DNA of 64,000 nucleotides from positions 3,669,001 through 3,733,000 of the forward strand of contig NZ_CP077097.1 in the NCBI RefSeq assembly GCF_014269225.2, read 5' to 3'. The notes under the pieces are model-generated. The model had not been told where the DNA came from, made no database searches, and saw only the letters and a program-made list of their open reading frames with translations. Shown in pieces: positions 17,170 through 26,466 of the stretch. Position numbers and translations under genes: made by a program. How positions within the stretch are numbered: position 1 is the stretch's first letter; every line of letters begins with the position of its first letter. The stretch comes from Pseudomonas anuradhapurensis (lineage in GTDB: Bacteria; Pseudomonadota; Gammaproteobacteria; Pseudomonadales; Pseudomonadaceae).

Positions 17170-19299
17170 TCAGCCGTTAGGGCCCACGGTGGCAACGATG
17201 GTGACTTGCTTGTTGTCCGGTATTTCCTGATACGCCAGAACATGCAAATTCGGTACAGCCAGGCGACCGAAACGCGACAGCATGGCGCGGATCGGGCCGG
17301 CGACCAGGAGGATGGCCGGCTGGCCCTGCATTTCCTGGCGCTGGGCCGCTTCGATCAGCGAACGCTGCAGCTTCTCGGCCATGCTCGGTTCCAGAAGAAC
17401 ACCGTCTTCCTGACCTTGCCCGGCCCTTTGCAGACTATTGAGCAAAATCTGTTCCAACCTTGGTTCCAGAGTAATCACTGGCAGCTCTGACTCAACGCCG
17501 ACAATGCTTTGCACGATGGCGCGACACAATCCGACGCGCACCGCCGCCACCAGCGCGGCGGTATCTTGACTCTTGCTGGCGTTGTTGGCGATCGCCTCGG
17601 CAATGCTGCGAATATCGCGCACCGGCACCTGCTCCGACAACAGCGCTTGCAGCACCTTGAGCAGGCCCGACAAGGAAATGACACCTGGCACCAGCTCCTC
17701 GGCAAGTTTAGGCGATGCCTTGGCCAGCACCTGCAGCAATTGCTGGACTTCTTCGTGGCCGATCAGCTCGTGACAGTGCTTCTGCAGAATCTGGTTGAGG
17801 TGGGTGGCCACCACGGTACTGGCATCGACCACGGTATAGCCCAGCGACTGCGCCTGGGCGCGCTGGCCGACGTCGATCCACACCGCTTCCAGGCCAAACG
17901 CCGGGTCCCGCGCGGCGATGCCGTTGAGGGTACCGAACACCTGGCCAGGGTTGATGGCCAGCTCACGGTCCGGATAGATCTCTGCCTCGGCCAGGATCAC
18001 CCCCATCAGGGTCAGGCGATAGGCGCTGGGCTGCAGGTCGAGGTTGTCACGGATGTGCACGGTAGGCATGAGGAAGCCCAAGTCCTGCGAGAGCTTCTTG
18101 CGCACCCCCTTGATCCGCGCCAGCAACTGGCCACCCTGGTTGCGGTCGACCAGCGGAATCAGCCGGTAGCCGACCTCCAGGCCGATCATGTCGATGGGCG
18201 TGACGTCATCCCAGCCCAGCTCCTTGGTTTCCTGCGCACGCTGCGGCGAAGGCAGCAAGTCCTGCTGGCGCTGCGCTTCCCTCTGCGCCTCGAGCTTGGC
18301 CTTCTGCTGCTTCTTCCACACCAGATAGGCGCCACCGCCAGCCAGCAGGCCGAGGCTGAGAAAGGCAATATGCGGCATGCCTGGCACCAGGCCCATGACG
18401 ATCATCAGCGCCCCGGACACCGCCAGGGCCTTGGGCGAATCGAACATCTGCCGGTTGATCAGCTTGCCCATGTCCTCGGAGCCCGAGGCGCGGGTGACCA
18501 TGATGGCGGCCGCAGTAGACAGCAACAGTGATGGCAACTGCGCCACCAAACCGTCACCGATGGTCAGCAAGGCGTATACCTTGCCGGCATCGCCAAAGCT
18601 CATGCCGTGCTGCAGCATGCCGATCAGCATGCCACCGATCAGGTTGATGAACAGGATCAGCAAACCGGCGATGGCGTCACCGCGCACGAATTTGCTGGCA
18701 CCGTCCATCGAACCGTAGAACTCGGCCTCCTGGGCCACCTCGGCACGGCGGTGCTTGGCCTGGGCCTGGTCGATCAGGCCAGCGTTGAGGTCGGCATCGA
18801 TGGCCATCTGTTTGCCAGGCATGGCGTCGAGGGTAAACCGCGCGCTCACTTCCGAGATTCGCCCGGCACCCTTGGTCACCACCACGAAGTTGATGATCAT
18901 GAGGATGGCGAACACCACGGCGCCGACCACATAGTTACCGCCGATCACCACCTCGCCGAAGGCCTGGATCACCTTGCCGGCAGCGCCGTGGCCCTCCTGG
19001 CCGTGCAGCATCACCACGCGGGTGGAGGCCACGTTCAGGGCCAGGCGCAACAGCGTGGCCACCAGCAGGATGGTGGGGAACGCGGCGAAGTCGAGGGGGC
19101 GCAAGGCGTACACGCACACCAGCAGCACCACGATCGACAGGGCGATGTTGAAGGTGAAGAACACGTCGAGCAGGAACGGCGGTATCGGCAACATCATCAT
19201 TGCCAACATCACCAGCAGCAACAGCGGCACGCCCAGGTTGCCCCGGCCGAGCCCGGCCAGGTTGTGACGGGCGTTGCTGATTAACTGAGTGCGATCCAC
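17170..19299 (-). CDS. flhA: Flagellar export gate protein FlhA
   Basis: The 709-residue FlhA has an N-terminal membrane domain of about eight helices with conserved cytoplasmic signatures (TKGAGRISEVSARFTLDAMPGKQMAIDADLNAGLID). The large C-terminal cytoplasmic domain begins near WDDVTPIDMIGLEVGYRLIPLVD and docks export chaperones. It forms the nonameric ring of the flagellar type III gate. The start is the second of two adjacent GTGs (19299, MDRTQLISNA), six bases after AGAGGA; GTG at 19302 is also possible. A sigma-54 promoter lies upstream. Confidence 0.96.
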   Translation of the reverse strand: MDRTQLISNARHNLAGLGRGNLGVPLLLLVMLAMMMLPIPPFLLDVFFTFNIALSIVVLLVCVYALRPLDFAAFPTILLVATLLRLALNVASTRVVMLHGQEGHGAAGKVIQAFGEVVIGGNYVVGAVVFAILMIINFVVVTKGAGRISEVSARFTLDAMPGKQMAIDADLNAGLIDQAQAKHRRAEVAQEAEFYGSMDGASKFVRGDAIAGLLILFINLIGGMLIGMLQHGMSFGDAGKVYALLTIGDGLVAQLPSLLLSTAAAIMVTRASGSEDMGKLINRQMFDSPKALAVSGALMIVMGLVPGMPHIAFLSLGLLAGGGAYLVWKKQQKAKLEAQREAQRQQDLLPSPQRAQETKELGWDDVTPIDMIGLEVGYRLIPLVDRNQGGQLLARIKGVRKKLSQDLGFLMPTVHIRDNLDLQPSAYRLTLMGVILAEAEIYPDRELAINPGQVFGTLNGIAARDPAFGLEAVWIDVGQRAQAQSLGYTVVDASTVVATHLNQILQKHCHELIGHEEVQQLLQVLAKASPKLAEELVPGVISLSGLLKVLQALLSEQVPVRDIRSIAEAIANNASKSQDTAALVAAVRVGLCRAIVQSIVGVESELPVITLEPRLEQILLNSLQRAGQGQEDGVLLEPSMAEKLQRSLIEAAQRQEMQGQPAILLVAGPIRAMLSRFGRLAVPNLHVLAYQEIPDNKQVTIVATVGPNG

Positions 19300-19354
19300 C
19301 ACGAGTCCTCTTGATGCAAAACTTTGACGCCCCGGGGGCGACTGGGCGTGGCTT

Positions 19355-19370
19355 TGCAAGAAGCTTTCCA
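19355..19370 (-). promoter_or_regulatory. Sigma-54 promoter of flhA-flhF-fleN-fliA
   Basis: On the minus strand this reads TGGAAAG-CTTC-TTGCA, with GG and GC elements 10 bp apart as required for sigma-54. Transcription should begin about 45 bp before the flhA start. It is a likely FleQ-dependent promoter, as expected for this operon in pseudomonads. Confidence 0.7.
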
Positions 19371-19393
19371 ACTTTGTCCGGCTTCAGAGATTT

Positions 19394-19445
19394 GGCGCCT
19401 GCGAGATCGAGCGCCGAGCGGGCGGCGCTCGATCTCGCAGGCGCC
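19394..19445. repeat. Perfect 23-bp palindrome between flhB and flhA
   Basis: Two perfect 23-bp arms enclose a 6-bp loop. The core GATCGAGCGCCG/CGGCGCTCGATC recurs in the shorter hairpin after fleQ at 37819-37846. It lies 22 bp beyond the flhB stop and just upstream of the flhA sigma-54 promoter, so it separates two operons and may end or stabilise the flhB transcript. Confidence 0.85.
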
Positions 19446-19466
19446 ATGCCTCATGGCGGGCTCCTG

Positions 19467-20609
19467 TCAGCTATCACGCCGCAGGTCCGGCGGAATCGGC
19501 AGATCTTCCTTCAAAGGCTCCGGTCGCTTGCCCTTGCCAGCGCGGTACTGGCGGATCTGGAACACATAGGCCAGCACCTGCGCCACCGCCAGGTACAAGC
19601 CGGCAGGGATTTCCTGTTCCACCTCGGTGGAGTAATAGATCGCCCGCGCCAGGGCCGGCGATTCGAGGATCTGGATCTTGTGCTCCGCGCCAATCTCGCG
19701 AATCTTCAAGGCAATGAAATCGGTACCCTTGGCCAGCAACAAAGGCGCCGCGCCACCCTTTTCCGGGTCGTACTGCAGGGCCACCGCATAGTGCGTGGGG
19801 TTGGTGATGATCACGTCGGCCTGCGGCACCGCCGCCATCATGCGCCGCTGCGACACTTCGCGCTGCAGCTGGCGAATACGCTGCTTGACCTCGGGCTTGC
19901 CCTCGCTGTCCTTGTACTCGTCCTTGATTTCCTGCTTGGTCATCTTCAGCTTCTTGTGCGTCTGCCAGAGCTGGAACGGCACGTCCGCCGCGGCGATCAA
20001 CAGCAACCCGGCCGACATCCACAACGCACTCCAACCCACCACCTGCAGGCTATGGATGATCGCCTGCTCCAGCGGCTCGTTGGCAATCGACAGCAGGGCC
20101 TGGCGGTCGTTGACCAATACCACCACCGCCACCACCAGAATCACGAAGAACTTGGCCAGCGCCTTGAGCAGTTCGGTCAGGGCATGCATGGAGAACATCC
20201 GCTTGATCCCCGACAGCGGGTTCATGCGGCTGAACTTGGGCTGCAGCAGGCTGCCCGAGAACAGGAATCCACCGAGGGCAATCGGGGCCACGAAGGAAAC
20301 CACGAACAGCAGGATCATGACCGGCTGCACAGCCCATATCGCCATCTTGCCCGAGGCCAGCAGAAAAGCCCCCATGGCCCGCTCGTCGACAATGATGTCG
20401 CGGCTCAGGCTGAAGTTCATGCGCATCATCGCCAGCAGCGTCTCGGCCAGGTAGCCGCCGAATGCCAGCAGGCCACCGGCACCGGCCAGGGTCACCGCCA
20501 CCGTGTTCAGCTCCTTGGAACGCGCGATCTCGCCTTTCTCGCGAGCATCGCGCTTGCGCTTGTCGGTGGGCTCTTCGGTCTTGTCCTGGCCGCTCTCGCT
20601 TTCTGCCAT
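19467..20609 (-). CDS. flhB: Flagellar export switch protein FlhB
   Basis: The 380-residue FlhB has four membrane helices in the first 210 residues, a linker, and a cytoplasmic domain with the autocleavage motif NPTH at 270-273 (VIITNPTHYAVALQY). Cleavage there is needed to switch export from hook to filament substrates, under the control of FliK. The N-terminus DKTEEPTDKRKRDAREKGEIARSKE is typical. It is the last gene of the fliL-flhB unit, two bases after fliR. Confidence 0.97.
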   Translation of the reverse strand: MAESESGQDKTEEPTDKRKRDAREKGEIARSKELNTVAVTLAGAGGLLAFGGYLAETLLAMMRMNFSLSRDIIVDERAMGAFLLASGKMAIWAVQPVMILLFVVSFVAPIALGGFLFSGSLLQPKFSRMNPLSGIKRMFSMHALTELLKALAKFFVILVVAVVVLVNDRQALLSIANEPLEQAIIHSLQVVGWSALWMSAGLLLIAAADVPFQLWQTHKKLKMTKQEIKDEYKDSEGKPEVKQRIRQLQREVSQRRMMAAVPQADVIITNPTHYAVALQYDPEKGGAAPLLLAKGTDFIALKIREIGAEHKIQILESPALARAIYYSTEVEQEIPAGLYLAVAQVLAYVFQIRQYRAGKGKRPEPLKEDLPIPPDLRRDS

Positions 20610-20611
20610 GC

Positions 20612-21388
20612 TCAGCGCGCCCTCGCCAGTTCACGCAGCCATTGCAGCGCTTCGCTGGCCAATGCCTGGTAGTGGGACAATATATCGGCCAGGCCGACCC
20701 AGAAGATGAACATGCCCAGGACCAGGGTCAGCGGGAAGCCGATGGAGAAGATGTTCAGCTGCGGCGCGGCACGGGTCATCACGCCGAAGGCGATGTTGAC
20801 CACCAGCAGCGCAGCAATCACCGGCAGGATCAGCAGCAGCCCGGCAGCGAATACCCACCCCAGGCGCCCGGCAAGTTCCCAGAAATGGTTGACCACCAGC
20901 GCATTGCCCACCGGCAAGGTGGTGAAACTTTCCGTCAGCACCTCGAACACCACCAGGTGGCCGTTCATCAACAGGAACAGGATGCTCACCAGCATGGTCA
21001 TGAACTGGCTGACCACGGTGACGTTGACGCCGTTGCCCGGGTCGACCATCGAGGCGAACGCCATGCCCATCTGCACCGCGACGATCTGCCCGGCAACCAC
21101 GAACGCCTGAAACAGCAGTTGCAGGGCCAGGCCGAACAACGCGCCGACGATGATCTGCTCGGCGCACAGCAGCAGGCCGCGCAGGCTCAGCGGGTCGAAC
21201 TCGGGCAGCGGCGGCAGCGCCGGCACGATCACCACGGTAATCGCCAACGCCACGTACAGGCGCACCCGCGCCGGGAGCATGCGGGTACCGAATATCGGCA
21301 TGGTCATCAGCACCGCCGTCACCCTGAACAACGGCAGGATGAAGGTGGCGACCCAGGTGCCGATCTGCGTGTCGGTCAGCTCGAGCAT
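20612..21388 (-). CDS. fliR: Flagellar export gate protein FliR
   Basis: The 258-residue integral membrane protein is hydrophobic throughout, with conserved PIFGTRMLPARVRL and GMAFASMVDPGNGVNVTVVSQF segments. FliR joins FliP and FliQ in the helical core of the export gate. ATG at 21388 (MLELTDTQIGTW) is used; GTG at 21394 is an alternative. It follows fliQ closely. Confidence 0.94.
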   Translation of the reverse strand: MLELTDTQIGTWVATFILPLFRVTAVLMTMPIFGTRMLPARVRLYVALAITVVIVPALPPLPEFDPLSLRGLLLCAEQIIVGALFGLALQLLFQAFVVAGQIVAVQMGMAFASMVDPGNGVNVTVVSQFMTMLVSILFLLMNGHLVVFEVLTESFTTLPVGNALVVNHFWELAGRLGWVFAAGLLLILPVIAALLVVNIAFGVMTRAAPQLNIFSIGFPLTLVLGMFIFWVGLADILSHYQALASEALQWLRELARAR

Positions 21389-21395
21389 TGCCACG

Positions 21396-21665
21396 TCAAC
21401 CGATCAGCTGCGGGATATTGGTGTACAGCGTGGTGATATATTCCATGAACTTCTGTACCAGCCAAGGCCCGGCAACGATCAGCGTGACCAGCATCACCAG
21501 CAGGCGCGGCAGAAAGCTCAAGGTCTGTTCGTTGATCTGCGTGGCAGCCTGGAACATGGCCACCACCAGGCCCACCAGCAGGCTCGGCACCACCAGCACG
21601 GCCACCATCAAGGTGGTCAGCCACAAGGCATCGCGGAACAGGTCGACAGCGACTTCAGGGGTCAT
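21396..21665 (-). CDS. fliQ: Flagellar export gate protein FliQ
   Basis: The 89-residue protein has two membrane helices (about 15-40 and 52-78), MTPEVAVDLFRDALW at the N-terminus and the usual FliQ size. Four copies wrap the FliP5FliR1 core in known systems. It lies between fliP and fliR in the standard order. Confidence 0.96.
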   Translation of the reverse strand: MTPEVAVDLFRDALWLTTLMVAVLVVPSLLVGLVVAMFQAATQINEQTLSFLPRLLVMLVTLIVAGPWLVQKFMEYITTLYTNIPQLIG

Positions 21666-21686
21666 CGGCGGCTCTCCTTGACGGCG

Positions 21687-22442
21687 TCAGACGCCGCCGA
21701 AACTGCTGGCCAGGGTGCCCATGATCAGCGCCCAGCCATCCACCAGCACGAACAGCATGATCTTGAACGGCAACGAAATGATCAGCGGCGACAGCATCAT
21801 CATGCCCATGGCCATCAGCACACTGGCCACCACCATGTCGATGATCAGGAACGGGATGAAGATCATGAAACCGATCTGGAACGCGGTCTTCAGCTCGGAG
21901 GTGACGAACGCCGGCACCAGGATCGTCAGCGGGACCTGGTCCGGGCCGGCGATGTCGGTGCGCTTGGACAGGCGCATGAACAGGTCGAGGTCGCTTTGCC
22001 GGGTTTGCGCCAGCATGAAGTCCTTGAGCGGCCCCTGGGCCTTGTCGATGGCCTGCTGGGCGGTCATCTGTTCCTTCAGGTACGGCTGCAGCGCGTCCTG
22101 GTTCACCCGGTCGAACACCGGCGCCATGATGAACATGGTGAGGAACAGCGCCATGCCGGTGAGCAGCTGGTTCGACGGCGTCTGCTGCAGGCCCAGGGCC
22201 TGGCGCAGGATCGAGAACACGATGATGATGCGGGTGAAGCTGGTCATCAGGATGACGAACGCCGGGATGAAGCTGAGCGCCGTCATGATCAGCAGGATCT
22301 GCAGGCTGACCGAATATTCCTGCTGCCCGTCCGCGGTATTGGACAGGGTGATGGCCGGGATCGACAGCGGGTCGGCGGCCAGGGCCAGCGGCGCCGCCAG
22401 CAGCAGCGCCAGAATCAACAACAAACGCAGCGCGCCGCTCAT
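21687..22442 (-). CDS. fliP: Flagellar export gate protein FliP
   Basis: The 251-residue FliP has an N-terminal signal-like segment ([17 protein letters not shown]) and conserved [39 protein letters not shown], with further membrane helices near the C-terminus ([27 protein letters not shown]). It forms the pentameric core of the export gate. The start ATG at 22442 shares one base with the fliO stop. Confidence 0.96.
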   Translation of the reverse strand: MSGALRLLLILALLLAAPLALAADPLSIPAITLSNTADGQQEYSVSLQILLIMTALSFIPAFVILMTSFTRIIIVFSILRQALGLQQTPSNQLLTGMALFLTMFIMAPVFDRVNQDALQPYLKEQMTAQQAIDKAQGPLKDFMLAQTRQSDLDLFMRLSKRTDIAGPDQVPLTILVPAFVTSELKTAFQIGFMIFIPFLIIDMVVASVLMAMGMMMLSPLIISLPFKIMLFVLVDGWALIMGTLASSFGGV

Positions 22443-22876
22443 CACTTCTTGTCCTTAGGGTCCTTGCCCATCAGCTCCATCAGCCGCTGGGCGAACTCCG
22501 GCGTCGCCTGGCGGGCGCTTTCCGGTACTTCCACGGGTTCGGCCAGCACATGCAGGGCCTCGATGCTGCCCGGGGTATGGCCGATCAGGATCTGCGCCTT
22601 GCCCACCTGCACCAGCAACAGCCGGTCACGCGGGCCGATGGCCCGGCTGCCGACGATCTCGATCACCTGCCCGCCCTTCACCGCAGCCCCTTGCATGCGC
22701 CGCAGCAGCCAGGCCAGGAAGAAAATCAGGCCGACCACCAGCAGCAGGCCAAAAACCATCTGCGCCAGCTGCCCACCCAGGCTGCCAGGGGCAGCCGCAG
22801 GGGTCGCCGCAGGGGTGGCCGCGGCCAGGCAGGCCTGGCTGGCAAGCAGCGCGGCGAACGCCAGGCTGGCGCGCAT
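22442..22876 (-). CDS. fliO: Flagellar biosynthesis protein FliO
   Basis: The 144-residue protein has a signal-like N-terminus ([15 protein letters not shown]), a membrane helix ([21 protein letters not shown]) and a small cytoplasmic domain ([27 protein letters not shown]). FliO helps FliP assemble. ATG at 22876 follows GAAGGG with good spacing; a GTG at 22888 directly after the fliN stop would add four residues. Confidence 0.92.
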   Translation of the reverse strand: MRASLAFAALLASQACLAAATPAATPAAAPGSLGGQLAQMVFGLLLVVGLIFFLAWLLRRMQGAAVKGGQVIEIVGSRAIGPRDRLLLVQVGKAQILIGHTPGSIEALHVLAEPVEVPESARQATPEFAQRLMELMGKDPKDKK

Positions 22877-22888
22877 CGTGCCCTTCAC

Positions 22889-23359
22889 TCAGCGCAGCTT
22901 CTTGATACGTTCGCTGGGGCTGATCACGTCGGTCAGGCGAATGCCGAACTTCTCGTTGACCACCACCACTTCGCCATGGGCGATCAGCGTGCCGTTGACC
23001 AGCACATCGAGCGGTTCACCGGCCAGGCGGTCCAGCTCGATGACCGAACCCTGGTTGAGCTGCAGCAGGTTGCGGATGTTGATCTCGGTGCTGCCCACTT
23101 CCATGGAAATGTTCACCGGAATGTCCAGGATCACGTCCAGGTTCGGGCCTTCGAGGCTGACATTCTCGCTCGGCTTCGGCGAGCTGGCGAACTCTTCCAT
23201 CGGCAAGCGACCCGGGCCACCGACGCTGCCGGCGGTGTCGCCACCCAGCAGTGCATCGATGTCGGCCTGGCCGGCTGCACCGGTTTCTTCCAGCGCTGCA
23301 GCCCATTCATCGGCCAGCGCCTGGTCCTCTGGGGAGGTGATCTCGTTTTCGTTAGCCAT
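22889..23359 (-). CDS. fliN: Flagellar C-ring switch protein FliN
   Basis: The 156-residue FliN has an acidic variable N-terminal half (EITSPEDQALADEWAAALEETG) and a C-terminal SpoA domain (LDVILDIPVNISMEVGSTEINIRNLLQLNQGSVIELDR). FliN forms the base of the C-ring and is a docking site for FliH. The ATG at 23359 (MANENEITS) has an AGG ribosome site. It follows fliM by about 47 bp. Confidence 0.96.
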   Translation of the reverse strand: MANENEITSPEDQALADEWAAALEETGAAGQADIDALLGGDTAGSVGGPGRLPMEEFASSPKPSENVSLEGPNLDVILDIPVNISMEVGSTEINIRNLLQLNQGSVIELDRLAGEPLDVLVNGTLIAHGEVVVVNEKFGIRLTDVISPSERIKKLR

Positions 23360-23406
23360 GATTTCCTCGACAGGCATTCAATACGTTATGAGCGACCGGC
23401 GCGCCA

Positions 23407-24375
23407 TCAGCGGCGTTCGATCGGGTCGATGATCTGCAGCGCCAGGTTGCCCTTGTGCGAACCCAGGCGCGCCTTGAACGAAGGCACGCCGTTGGCGCGC
23501 AACACCAGGTGTTCAGGCAGCTCCACCGGAATCACGTCGCCAGGCTGCATGTGCAGGATGTCGCGCAGCTTCAGCTGGCGCCGGGCAACCGTGGCGCTCA
23601 CCGGCACGGCAACGTCCAGCACGTCCTCGCGCAGGGCCTTGACCCAGCGCTCGTCCTGGTCGTCCAGATCGGACTGGAAGCCAGCATCGAGCATTTCCCG
23701 CACCGGCTCGATCATCGAGTACGGCATGGTCACGTGCAGGTCGCCGCCACCGCCGTCCAGCTCGATGTGGAAGGTCGATACCACCACCGCCTCGCTGGGG
23801 CCGACAATGTTGGCCATGGCCGGGTTGACCTCCGAGTTCATGTACTCGAAGGTGACCGGCATGATCGCCTGCCAGGCTTCCCGCAAGTCGACGAAACACT
23901 GGTCCAGCACCATGCGCACCACGCGCAGCTCGGTGGGGGTGAACTCGCGGCCTTCGATCTTGGCGTGACGGCCGTCGCCGCCGAAGAAGTTGTCGACCAG
24001 CTTGAACACCAGCTTGGCATCGAGGATGAACAGCGCGGTACCGCGCAGCGGCTTGATCTTGACCAGGTTGAGGCTGGTCGGCACGTACAGCGAATGCACG
24101 TACTCGCCGAACTTCATCACCTGCACGCCACCCACCGCCACGTCGGCGGAACGGCGCAGCAGGTTGAACATGCTGATCCGGGTGTAACGGGCGAAGCGCT
24201 CGTTGATCATTTCCAGGGTCGGCATGCGACCCCGCACGATACGGTCCTGGCTGGTCAGGTCGTAGCTCTTGATGCTGCCAGGCTCGGTGGCGCTTTCGGT
24301 CTGCACCAGCCCGTCGTCGACACCATGCAACAAGGCATCGATTTCATCCTGGGACAGCAGGTCCTGTACGGCCAT
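23407..24375 (-). CDS. fliM: Flagellar motor switch protein FliM
   Basis: The 322-residue protein has the N-terminal CheY-P-binding motif LSQDEIDALL at 7-16, a middle FliG-binding domain and a C-terminal SpoA domain (LKLRDILHMQPGDVIPVELPEHLVLRANGVP). FliM sits in the C-ring and transmits the chemotaxis signal to FliG. It lies between fliL (9 bp away) and fliN. Confidence 0.97.
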   Translation of the reverse strand: MAVQDLLSQDEIDALLHGVDDGLVQTESATEPGSIKSYDLTSQDRIVRGRMPTLEMINERFARYTRISMFNLLRRSADVAVGGVQVMKFGEYVHSLYVPTSLNLVKIKPLRGTALFILDAKLVFKLVDNFFGGDGRHAKIEGREFTPTELRVVRMVLDQCFVDLREAWQAIMPVTFEYMNSEVNPAMANIVGPSEAVVVSTFHIELDGGGGDLHVTMPYSMIEPVREMLDAGFQSDLDDQDERWVKALREDVLDVAVPVSATVARRQLKLRDILHMQPGDVIPVELPEHLVLRANGVPSFKARLGSHKGNLALQIIDPIERR

Positions 24376-24384
24376 TGCGGACTC

Positions 24385-24882
24385 CTACTGCAATACGAAA
24401 TTGGTGAACAGCAGCTGGTCGACGACCGGCTTGCCGACTTCCTTCTGCGCCACTTCCTGAACCACCGCGGTGGCCTTCTGGCGCAGCATCTCCTGCCCGA
24501 CCGGGCTGCCGGCCAGGGTATCGAAGCCCTGCCCGGAGAACATCATCACCAGGTTGTTGCGGATGACCGGCATGTGCACCTTGAGGGCATCCAGGTCGGC
24601 CTGGTTGCGCGCCTGCATGGTAATGCTCACCTGCATGTAGCGCTGGCGACCGTTCTGGTTGAAGTTGACCACGAAGGCCGGGGCCAGCGGCTCGTAGATC
24701 GCCGCAGGCTTGACGTTACCGGCGGTTGCCTCGGCGGCCGGGGCAGGCTCGCTCTTGTGCATGATGAACCAGGTAGCGCCCACCGAAAGGCCGATCGCCA
24801 GCAACAGGCCGACGACCGCCAGCAGGATCAGCTTGAGTTTGCCTTTAGTGGCGGGGTCTTTGACTGCTTCGCTTTTCGCCAT
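24385..24882 (-). CDS. fliL: Flagellar basal body-associated protein FliL
   Basis: The 165-residue protein has a short Lys-rich cytoplasmic N-terminus, one membrane helix (LKLILLAVVGLLLAIGLSVGATWFIM) and a periplasmic domain (YMQVSITMQARNQADLDALKVHMPVIRNNLVMMFSGQ). FliL associates with stators around the motor. It is the first gene of the fliLMNOPQR-flhB operon and has a sigma-54 promoter about 50 bp upstream. Confidence 0.95.
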   Translation of the reverse strand: MAKSEAVKDPATKGKLKLILLAVVGLLLAIGLSVGATWFIMHKSEPAPAAEATAGNVKPAAIYEPLAPAFVVNFNQNGRQRYMQVSITMQARNQADLDALKVHMPVIRNNLVMMFSGQGFDTLAGSPVGQEMLRQKATAVVQEVAQKEVGKPVVDQLLFTNFVLQ

Positions 24883-24932
24883 GCCAATAATCCGTCGTCC
24901 ATCGGGGGTTCAAGGGAGGATGGCTTGGCTTG

Positions 24933-24948
24933 AGCAAGTGTTATGCCA
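24933..24948 (-). promoter_or_regulatory. Sigma-54 promoter of the fliL-flhB operon
   Basis: The minus strand reads TGGCAT-AACAC-TTGCT, close to the sigma-54 consensus with correct GG-N10-GC spacing. The predicted transcript start is about 40 bp before fliL. Confidence 0.75.
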
Positions 24949-24993
24949 GATTTGGCAGACAGGGCTATTTCAGCAGGCGCGACGATTCTGCCC

Positions 24994-25096
24994 TATTCGC
25001 AAGTGAGCCCCGCTCCTGCAGGTACCGCGCCGGGCTCGAAAGCGGTGAAAGCCCCGTGGGAGCGGGCTTACCCGCGAACCGGCCGGTGCGGCCAGA
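24994..25096. repeat. REP element(s) between fliK and fliL
   Basis: GTGGGAGCGGGCTTACCCGC at 25056-25075 is a clear REP core, followed by the small palindrome GGCCGGTGCGGCC. A degenerate copy in the opposite orientation begins near 24994. The element lies 8 bp after the fliK stop and before the fliL promoter; it may act as the fliK transcript end. Confidence 0.75.
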
Positions 25097-25103
25097 AGCC
25101 GCA

Positions 25104-26393
25104 TCAGGCGTAGTAGTCGACCGCACTGTCACCGATAACCAGTTGCTGCTCCACCGGCCTGCCGCTGTCGGCGCTCTCGATACCGCCCTGCTCCGCCTGC
25201 CGCGCCGCCACCCCGGACAACTGGCTGCCCTGGGCCTGCGCCTGCTGTTGCTGCTGTTGCTGCCCACGCGACTGGTCGGCCACGTTGACATCCGGCTGGG
25301 CCAGGCCTTGCTGGGTGAACAGTTCGCGCAGGCGATGCACCTGGCTGTCGAGGGCGTCACGCACGCCGGCGTGGCCACTGATGAAGGTGATCTGGGTCGA
25401 CTGGTCCGTCGCAACATTGACGCGAATGTCCAACCGACCAAGCTCTGCCGGCTCCAACTGGATGTCCGCCGACTTGAGGTTCTGGCTGGACAGGTACATG
25501 ACCCGGTTGACCAGACCCTCGGCCCAGGCGTTCTGGTTCATTGGCAGCGGCTGGTGCAACGGGCCGGCATTGGCCGGCACGGCGTTGGCGGTCTTGGCCG
25601 TGGCGGCCTGGGTCAGGTTGGCCAGGCGGTTGGCGAAATCATCCACGCGGGTATCGCTGCTGGCGCTCCTGGTGTCCTTCAGGCCATCTTCGAGCAAGGC
25701 ACCGAAGGCCTTGTCGCCAGGCTCGCCGGCATCAGCCGCGCCCGCCGAATCGCCCACGGCATCCTGCACCAGGTTCGCCAAGGTATTGACGGCCACAGGC
25801 GCATCGTCAGCTTGGGCCGACGCCGGGTCCTGGGCATGTACCGAGGTTGTCCCTTTGGCCTGGGCACTGTGCTCCAGGGCCAAGCGCAAGGTGGGCAGGT
25901 TGGCCAGCGGGTCGGCGTCGGGGTCGAAGGTTTCCTCGGCGGCCGGCGCTGCAGGCGCCGCGACCGTGGGCTGCGCCGTGGCGGCCTGCAGCACCGGTGC
26001 CACGGTCTCGGCCTGGGCCTGGATCAGTTGCGCACCGGGCTGGGCGTCGGTGACCTGGCCGGCCACCAGGCTGGCATCGCGCATGTCGGTGTCAGCCTGC
26101 AGCGGGGCGTGGCCGTCGGCTGGCAAGGGTTTGCCGTCATCGGCAACAGCGGGCGTGTCGGCGGGCTCGGCCTTGCCGCCTGGTGCCGCTTCGGCTTTGT
26201 CCTTGGGCTTGGCCTGGGCGACCTTGTCATCCTGCCCAGCAGCCTTGTCCCGGCCCTGCCTGGCCATTACCTGACCAAAGCCAGCGCCCTTGTCCGCCGG
26301 TGCCTGCAGCGCTTTGTCGGCCTGTGCGGCGGGCGAACGCGAGGTATTGGCAATGGCGTTGGCTTGCAACAATGGGTTGGGTGCGACAGGCAT
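25104..26393 (-). CDS. fliK: Flagellar hook-length control protein FliK
   Basis: The 429-residue secreted molecular ruler has a long low-complexity Ala/Pro/Asp-rich N-terminal part. The C-terminal Flg_hook domain (about 285-375) holds the conserved LKSADIQLEPAELGRLDIRV. A Gln tract (QQQQQQQ) lies near residue 380. It measures the hook and triggers the FlhB specificity switch. It has its own sigma-54 promoter and a REP element just downstream, so it appears to be a single-gene unit. Confidence 0.95.
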   Translation of the reverse strand: MPVAPNPLLQANAIANTSRSPAAQADKALQAPADKGAGFGQVMARQGRDKAAGQDDKVAQAKPKDKAEAAPGGKAEPADTPAVADDGKPLPADGHAPLQADTDMRDASLVAGQVTDAQPGAQLIQAQAETVAPVLQAATAQPTVAAPAAPAAEETFDPDADPLANLPTLRLALEHSAQAKGTTSVHAQDPASAQADDAPVAVNTLANLVQDAVGDSAGAADAGEPGDKAFGALLEDGLKDTRSASSDTRVDDFANRLANLTQAATAKTANAVPANAGPLHQPLPMNQNAWAEGLVNRVMYLSSQNLKSADIQLEPAELGRLDIRVNVATDQSTQITFISGHAGVRDALDSQVHRLRELFTQQGLAQPDVNVADQSRGQQQQQQQAQAQGSQLSGVAARQAEQGGIESADSGRPVEQQLVIGDSAVDYYA

Positions 26394-26440
26394 CGAGCGG
26401 TCTCCGCGCCAGGAACAAAAAAGACATCCAGGCAGAGCAA

Positions 26441-26456
26441 AGCAAGAATCGGGCCA
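26441..26456 (-). promoter_or_regulatory. Sigma-54 promoter of fliK
   Basis: The minus strand reads TGGCCCG-ATTC-TTGCT, one mismatch from the consensus TGGCACG-N4-TTGCW. It lies between the hptB stop and fliK, with a predicted 5' leader of about 36 bases. Confidence 0.75.
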
Positions 26457-26466
26457 AGTTGCCCTG